From UBA9630 sp043725085 (GTDB lineage Bacteria; Patescibacteriota; Minisyncoccia; Moranbacterales; UBA2206): 8,592 nucleotides of DNA. The notes under the pieces were generated by a model that was given only the letters and a program-made list of their open reading frames with translations, was not told the origin of the DNA and searched no databases. The stretch spans positions 1-8,592 of the forward strand of contig JAYSLY010000038.1 in assembly GCA_043725085.1 (NCBI GenBank). The letters run 5' to 3'. Position 1 is the stretch's first letter. The number at the start of each line of letters is the position of its first letter. The translations under genes were made by a program, and so were the position numbers. Shown piece by piece: positions 5,178-8,592 of this stretch.

Positions 5178-5999
5178 TTGATTGCTAACAAAAAAATTCT
5201 AAAAAAGCTTGGGTATTTTTTGGCGCTAATTATTTTAGCGTCATTTATGTATTTATTATTGGCAAACAATAAAACTTCGGAAAAAAATAAAGTTGCAGTT
5301 GAATCAGGAAATAAACAGCTGGAAAATAATATTTCACCTCAAGAAAAACCGGTAGAAAACAATAATGCGAAAAGTGCTCCCGAAACGCCCGCCAGTGTGC
5401 CTGTAGTTTCAGCAGAGAATTTGCCTGCTAAGATTTTAGTTGACGTGCCGTTTACTTCTCAAGCGCCATTGGGAAAGTGGGACACAATCCATGAAGAAGC
5501 GTGTGAAGAGACATCGCTTTTGATGGTGAAATATTATTTAGAAAATAAAAAACTGACACCCGCGTTGGCGGAAAAAGAAATTCAAGATCTGGTTGCCTAT
5601 GAAATCAAAACGACCAAAGACGCGAAAGGCTATGCGGACAGCACGGCCAAAGAAACCGCGAAACTTGGCGCGGACTACTATGGCATCAAAAATTTTCGCG
5701 TGGTCTATAATTTTGTGCCAAATGATCTGAAAAAATATCTGAGTTTGGGTCGGCCAATTATTGTGCCGGCCGCTGGCCGACTTTTGGGCAATCCGAATTT
5801 CACTGCCCCTGGTCCGCTCTATCACAATCTTGTGCTCACCGGATATGACGGTGACACGATCGTTACAAATGACCCAGGCACGCGCAAAGGCCAAAATTAT
5901 AAATATAGCCTCAAAACACTATTTAATGCCATTCACGATTTCCCCGGAAATCCGAAAGATATTGAAAAAGGGCGAAAGGCGATGATTGTTTTGGATTAA
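5178..5999 (+). CDS. membrane-anchored C39-like (papain-fold) peptidase family protein
   Basis: This 273-residue protein has a lysine-rich start, one membrane segment (about 12-29), a low-complexity N/E/P/S-rich linker (about 31-82) and a C39-like domain (about 85-273). The domain begins VDVPFTSQAPLGKW with Gln95 as the probable oxyanion-hole residue, followed by EEACEETSLLM with Cys109, GPLYHNLVLTGYDGD with His216, and TNDPG with Asn231/Asp232. The full triad suggests an active cysteine peptidase or amidase facing outward; the substrate is unknown. C39 domains next to ABC transporters cut leader peptides, but no transporter or precursor is visible here. The in-frame start is a TTG at 5178 with no Shine-Dalgarno sequence. 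An ATG at 5165 is one base out of frame, separated by a run of five A and five T, so the start is uncertain. Confidence 0.8.
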   Translation: MIANKKILKKLGYFLALIILASFMYLLLANNKTSEKNKVAVESGNKQLENNISPQEKPVENNNAKSAPETPASVPVVSAENLPAKILVDVPFTSQAPLGKWDTIHEEACEETSLLMVKYYLENKKLTPALAEKEIQDLVAYEIKTTKDAKGYADSTAKETAKLGADYYGIKNFRVVYNFVPNDLKKYLSLGRPIIVPAAGRLLGNPNFTAPGPLYHNLVLTGYDGDTIVTNDPGTRKGQNYKYSLKTLFNAIHDFPGNPKDIEKGRKAMIVLD

Positions 6000-6017
6000 A
6001 AGGTTTTGTGCTAGAAT
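5989..6017 (+). promoter_or_regulatory. extended -10 promoter before the exonuclease gene
   Basis: TGCTAGAAT (6009-6017) is an extended -10 element (TGn then TAGAAT, 6012-6017). The -35 region is poor (TTTTGG at 17-nt spacing, 5989-5994), as is common for extended -10 promoters. The predicted start is near 6024, about 16 nt before the ATG at 6040. The left part overlaps the end of the C39-like gene. Confidence 0.5.
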
Positions 6018-6039
6018 AGAGGCATAATGAAATACCACT

Positions 6040-6708
6040 ATGGCGAAAGTTGTTATTGATATTGAGACGATCGGGTTTGATTTTGAGGCGTTTGAGCAAA
6101 AAACGCAAGCATATTTGTTGAAATATAGCGAAACGGATGAGGAACGAGAAGACGTGAAAAAAAAGCTGTCCCTAAGCCCGCTTACGGGAGAAATTGTGAC
6201 AATTGGCATGCTTAATCCTGAATCGCAAAAGGGCATCGTGCTATTTCAAAATAAAGGAGAGGAAAAAATCGCCTTTGAAGAAAACGGTCTCCAGTATGAG
6301 AGCGGATCGGAAAAAGAAATTTTGGAAAAATTTTGGACACTGGTGAAAAACTATGACCAAGTGGTCACCTTTAACGGGCGCAGTTTCGACGCCCCATTCC
6401 TATTTTTGCGCAGTGCGAGGCACAATATCCGTCCAGCCAAAAATCTGTTCGGTTATCGCTATGAATTTCACCGTCACTGTGATCTTTTGGAACAACTGAC
6501 TTTCTATGGAGCAACGCGCCGGTATAGTTTGGATTTTTACGCAAAGTTTTTCGGGATTAAGAGTTCAAAAGATGAAGGAATTGACGGGTCAATGGTGGGC
6601 GAACTCTATCAAGCAGGAAAATACTTGGAAATTGCCAGATATTGTACGCGCGATCTGGCGACAACCGCCGAGCTTTATGACTGCTGGAATAAGTATCTAA
6701 AATTTTGA
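6040..6708 (+). CDS. DEDDy 3'-5' exonuclease, PolB exonuclease-like
   Basis: This 222-residue protein resembles the stand-alone exonuclease domain related to family B DNA polymerases (the DNA_pol_B_exo2 group), which removes nucleotides from 3' ends using two metal ions. Exo I is VIDIET (5-10) with D7 and E9. Exo II is TFNGRSFDAPF (110-120) with N112 and D117. Exo III is YCTRD (201-205), the Y-x3-D form that defines the DEDDy class. HCDLLEQL (146-153) is a further family-typical block. There is no polymerase domain, so it is a free-standing nuclease, likely in repair or RNA/DNA trimming. It is cytoplasmic, with no signal. The ATG at 6040 lies 5 residues before Exo I, which fits. The HAD gene follows after 8 nt and is probably cotranscribed. 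It ends in TGA. Confidence 0.85.
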   Translation: MAKVVIDIETIGFDFEAFEQKTQAYLLKYSETDEEREDVKKKLSLSPLTGEIVTIGMLNPESQKGIVLFQNKGEEKIAFEENGLQYESGSEKEILEKFWTLVKNYDQVVTFNGRSFDAPFLFLRSARHNIRPAKNLFGYRYEFHRHCDLLEQLTFYGATRRYSLDFYAKFFGIKSSKDEGIDGSMVGELYQAGKYLEIARYCTRDLATTAELYDCWNKYLKF

Positions 6709-6716
6709 TTTAGAGT

Positions 6717-7442
6717 ATGATTAAGGAAATTTGTAAGAAAGTACATAAGAAAAAAATCGCCATTTTTGATATTGACGGCACGATTTTTCGCAAGAATTTA
6801 GCCTTTGAACTTTTGAACGAATTGGCTTGGATGAAAATTTTTCCCAAAAGCGTGCGCGATGAATTGATTACGCTCTATGGCCATTGGCTCGATAATGAGG
6901 GCACCTATGAAGCTTATCGCGCGAAGCTGGTGGAACTGTATGAAAAAAATATCCAAGGGAAAAATCAAGAAGAGATAATGAGAGCGGCAAAAGCCGTGGC
7001 GCAGTTTAATGCCAAGCGGACATATATCTATGCCAAGCGAATTATCGAAGAATTACGCCCCGAGCACAGCATGCTTATGATTTCCGGCTCGCCGATTGAA
7101 ATTGTCAAAGAGTATGCGGAAATTTTGCATTTTGATGCCTATTACGGCAGTGTCTATGAAATTGATAAGAATAAATTTTACACCGGGCGTACAATTTTTG
7201 AACCGACGCATGACAAGGGAGCGGTGGTGAAACAGTTCGTGGCGGAAAATGATATTTCGCTGGTCGGTTCTTTCGGAATGGGAGACACGCAGTCTGATGC
7301 GTCATTTTTGGAACTCGTTGATGAACCGGTGGCTTTCAATCCCGATTTGAATCTGCGCCAGATTGCTCAAGAGAAAAAATGGAAAATTATGCTCGAGAAA
7401 AAAGATGTAATCTATGATATTAGTAATATTAAGTCACTGTAA
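6717..7442 (+). CDS. HAD-superfamily IB hydrolase (phosphoserine phosphatase-like)
   Basis: This 241-residue cytoplasmic phosphatase has all four HAD motifs. Motif I is FDIDGT (17-22) with nucleophile D18 and acid/base D20. Motif II is MISGS (121-125) with S123. Motif III is K167 in THDKGA. Motif IV is GMGDTQSD (187-194) with D190 and D194. A helical C1-type cap of about 75 residues lies between motifs I and II (about 28-105), matching subfamily IB, which includes SerB-like phosphoserine phosphatases and several phospholipid or glycerol-phosphate phosphatases. Substrate is not determined by sequence. The start lies 8 nt after the exonuclease stop with no good Shine-Dalgarno sequence, suggesting one transcript and perhaps coupled translation. 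Confidence 0.85.
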   Translation: MIKEICKKVHKKKIAIFDIDGTIFRKNLAFELLNELAWMKIFPKSVRDELITLYGHWLDNEGTYEAYRAKLVELYEKNIQGKNQEEIMRAAKAVAQFNAKRTYIYAKRIIEELRPEHSMLMISGSPIEIVKEYAEILHFDAYYGSVYEIDKNKFYTGRTIFEPTHDKGAVVKQFVAENDISLVGSFGMGDTQSDASFLELVDEPVAFNPDLNLRQIAQEKKWKIMLEKKDVIYDISNIKSL

Positions 7443-7465
7443 CAAAATAATTTTTTACAAAAAAT

Positions 7466-7666
7466 ATGAATCTATTTGATGCCTACGTGCTGATGTTTGG
7501 GCCATTTATCCTTCTTTTTTTCATCCTCTACTTGGTCTTTGATTATTTTTCCACCAACCCGAATGGTTTTTGGAATAAATGGGTTTTGAAAACACTTTGG
7601 ATTTGGCTGCCTTTCTATGGCCTGAGACGATTGATTCGGGAGGTGATTTTGGGGAAGAAGAGATAG
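7466..7666 (+). CDS. 66-residue membrane protein of unknown function
   Basis: A strongly hydrophobic N-terminal segment (about residues 7-27) and a second aromatic-rich hydrophobic stretch (about 38-52: VLKTLWIWLPFYGL) are separated by FSTNPNGFWNK. The tail is basic (RRLIREV, GKKR), so both the tail and, if there are two crossings, the N-terminus should lie in the cytoplasm. I do not recognise the family. It begins 23 nt after the HAD gene on the same strand and has no promoter I can support, so it may be the last gene of that operon. It is followed by the second composite repeat. Reading frame and amino-acid make-up look like a real gene. Confidence 0.65.
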   Translation: MNLFDAYVLMFGPFILLFFILYLVFDYFSTNPNGFWNKWVLKTLWIWLPFYGLRRLIREVILGKKR

Positions 7667-7694
7667 GTTTTTGTAGTGGTAAAAGAAATATCCT

Positions 7695-7841
7695 CCTCTC
7701 CCCTCGGGAGAGGATGTCACGTACTCGTGACAGGTGAGGGATAGGTGTTAAATTAAAAGTAGCTCAAATAAAAACAACACCTTATATTTTTCAAACGCAC
7801 CCTCATCCGCCCTTCGGGCACCTTCTCCCGAGGGGAGAAGG
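7695..7841. repeat. composite palindromic repeat pair, hairpins outward
   Basis: The same two modules as at 3574-3673 occur here with opposite polarity. The left module, on the - strand (7747-7695), carries hairpins CCTCTCCC/GGGAGAGG (7695-7702/7706-7713) and TGTCACG/CGTGACA (7715-7721/7726-7732), then GGTGAGGG. The right module, on the + strand (7798-7841), reads CACCCTCATCC, a small hairpin GCCC-ttc-GGGC (7809-7819), and CCTTCTCCC/GGGAGAAGG (7821-7829/7833-7841). About 50 bp of AT-rich sequence separates them. It sits between the converging + and - operons and has no coding potential. Confidence 0.85.
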
Positions 7842-7848
7842 GGAATTG

Positions 7849-7879
7849 AAAAAAGCTTCGAGTAATTGAAGCTTTTTTT
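7849..7879 (-). terminator. intrinsic terminator of the infC-rpmI-rplT operon
   Basis: An 11-bp perfect stem, AAAAAAGCTTC (7849-7859) with GAAGCTTTTTT (7868-7878), has an 8-nt loop. On the - strand it follows the rplT stop by about 18 nt and ends in a T run. It is symmetrical enough to act on + strand transcripts as well. Confidence 0.8.
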
Positions 7880-7896
7880 AGAATTCAAGATAAATA

Positions 7897-8241
7897 CTAC
7901 TTTACCGACTCAATCAATTTTGCAAAAACCCTCGGTTCGCTAACAGCCATTTGAGAAAGCACCTTGCGATCCAACTCAATTTTTTTGTCAGCCATAATCT
8001 TGATAAATTGGCTGTATTTGAGTCCCAATTCGCGAAGAGCGATGTTGAGTCTCGTGATCCATAGTTTTCGCATCACGCGTTTTTTCGCACGACGATCGCG
8101 AAAAGCATAAGCGCCAGCCTTGATTACAGCTTCTTTTGCGGCGCGATAGTTAGTACTTCTTCTCCACTTGAAACCCTTTGCGTCTTCCAATAAATTCTTT
8201 CTTCTTTTTGAGGCGGCCATCCCGCGCTTTACTCTGGTCAT
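7897..8241 (-). CDS. rplT: 50S ribosomal protein bL20
   Basis: This 114-residue basic protein starts TRVKRGMAASKRRKN, the conserved rRNA-binding N-terminus of bL20, and carries the family blocks YAFRDRRAKKR (46-56), LWITRLNIA (60-68) and LGLKYSQFI (73-81). bL20 binds 23S rRNA early in assembly of the large subunit. Length is close to the usual 115-120. It is the third gene of the infC-rpmI-rplT order seen in most bacteria, 68 nt after rpmI, with an AT-rich spacer and no Shine-Dalgarno sequence before the ATG. In several bacteria bL20 represses this operon by binding its leader; the leader lies outside the window. Confidence 0.96.
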   Translation of the reverse strand: MTRVKRGMAASKRRKNLLEDAKGFKWRRSTNYRAAKEAVIKAGAYAFRDRRAKKRVMRKLWITRLNIALRELGLKYSQFIKIMADKKIELDRKVLSQMAVSEPRVFAKLIESVK

Positions 8242-8274
8242 ACATTCAGATAATTTGAAATTTTTAGCAGTTTA

Positions 8275-8305
8275 AAAATTAAAAATTTATAAAATTAAAA
8301 ATTTA
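8275..8305 (-). repeat. 15-bp direct repeat in the rpmI-rplT spacer
   Basis: AAAATTAAAAATTTA occurs at 8275-8289 and again at 8291-8305, a period of 16 bp. It makes up most of the 68-nt gap between rpmI and rplT. It may simply be slippage in AT-rich DNA. Confidence 0.6.
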
Positions 8306-8309
8306 CTTA

Positions 8310-8504
8310 TTATACTTGCATTCTTTTCAAAACATTTTTCTCATCGGCCTTGAAGAGTCGCTTATCGCCTTTTTTCGCTCGCCCCACCTTGCCGTTTTCT
8401 TTGGAATTGTAGTGGTTTTGTCCGGTTGAGCGGCGGATCACTTTTTTGTTTTTTGTGATCTTGATTTTCTTAGCAAGGGCTTTTTTAGTTTTTAGCTTTG
8501 GCAT
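8310..8504 (-). CDS. rpmI: 50S ribosomal protein bL35
   Basis: This 64-residue very basic protein begins MPKLKTKKALAKK, the typical bL35 start, and continues with RRSTGQNHYNSKENGKVGR (37-55 or so), the conserved middle block, to a KRMQV-type end. Length matches the family (about 64-66). It is a structural protein of the large ribosomal subunit. The frame is open further upstream to an ATG at 8538-8540, adding twelve residues not typical of bL35, so the ATG at 8504-8502 is chosen. It lies 50 nt after the infC stop and upstream of rplT on the same strand. No convincing Shine-Dalgarno sequence precedes it. Confidence 0.95.
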   Translation of the reverse strand: MPKLKTKKALAKKIKITKNKKVIRRSTGQNHYNSKENGKVGRAKKGDKRLFKADEKNVLKRMQV

Positions 8505-8554
8505 ATTGGTAGTAAAATTATTCTTTATAATTATAAACATTGCTTATTTTCAAC

Positions 8555-8592
8555 TTATTCCTCGTCCGGCGCGATGATCGCGTTAAATCCTC
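8555..8592 (-). CDS. infC: translation initiation factor IF-3, C-terminal end (partial)
   Basis: The last eleven codons and the TAA stop of a - strand gene enter the window from the right edge, encoding GFNAIIAPDEE. The ending AIIAP is like the IF-3 C-terminus, and the position directly before rpmI and rplT is the conserved place for infC. The rest of the gene is outside the window, so the call depends mainly on context. Confidence 0.75.
   Translation of the reverse strand, partial: GFNAIIAPDEE

Noticed and set aside
6027..6059. A 10-codon reading frame (MKYHYGESCY) starting at 6027, preceded by AGAGG and overlapping the exonuclease start
   Set aside because: The predicted transcription start (about 6024) would leave the AGAGG out of the mRNA, and so short a frame occurs easily by chance. 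A regulatory leader peptide cannot be excluded, but nothing else supports it.
7695..7841. Possible CRISPR-like array because of repeated CCTTCTCC/CCTCTCC units
   Set aside because: The units are inverted palindromic modules, not regularly spaced direct repeats, and there are no spacers or cas genes.

Overview
The window looks like a piece of a small-genome, AT-rich bacterial chromosome, most likely from the Candidate Phyla Radiation (Patescibacteria, Parcubacteria-like). That assignment is inference from the overall look: short single-domain proteins, membrane-anchored wall enzymes with poorly conserved neighbours, few Shine-Dalgarno sequences, and start codons sitting almost on the predicted transcription start. 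TGA is a normal stop (it ends the exonuclease gene), which argues against the UGA-recoded Gracilibacteria/Absconditabacteria. No rRNA, tRNA, CRISPR array, transposase or phage gene is visible.

Left part (1-2473). A strong sigma70-type promoter drives a membrane-anchored glucosaminidase/lysozyme-like protein (150-1001, +). It converges, across a bidirectional terminator (1049-1074), on a small coiled-coil protein with four 7-residue repeats (1107-1484, -). That gene and an EamA/DMT-type transporter (1541-2473, +) are divergent; their promoters overlap, and both start codons coincide with the predicted transcription starts, suggesting leaderless mRNAs.

Middle (2481-5999). An envelope-themed run on the + strand: a membrane-anchored clan GH-A glycosidase, an L,D-transpeptidase, a 94-residue protein of unknown function with its own promoter, and a membrane-anchored C39-like papain-fold protein. 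Together with the first gene these could cleave, cross-link or trim wall polymers and proteins outside the membrane; a shared pathway is not demonstrated. Palindromic intergenic repeats precede the glycosidase and the L,D-transpeptidase.

Right part (6000-8592). A DEDDy 3'-5' exonuclease (PolB exo-like), a HAD-IB phosphatase-like protein 8 nt downstream, and a 66-residue membrane protein, all +. Facing them on the - strand is the conserved infC-rpmI-rplT order (IF-3 tail only, bL35, bL20) ending in an intrinsic terminator. A second composite palindromic repeat lies between the converging units.

The most unusual content is the repeats: two composite elements built of the same two palindromic modules in opposite polarity, with compensatory changes in their hairpins, plus a separate GTCAT...ATGAC palindrome. 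I did not find a convincing new multi-gene defence, mobile or biosynthetic system; the remaining points concern gene starts, promoter architecture and unknown small proteins.
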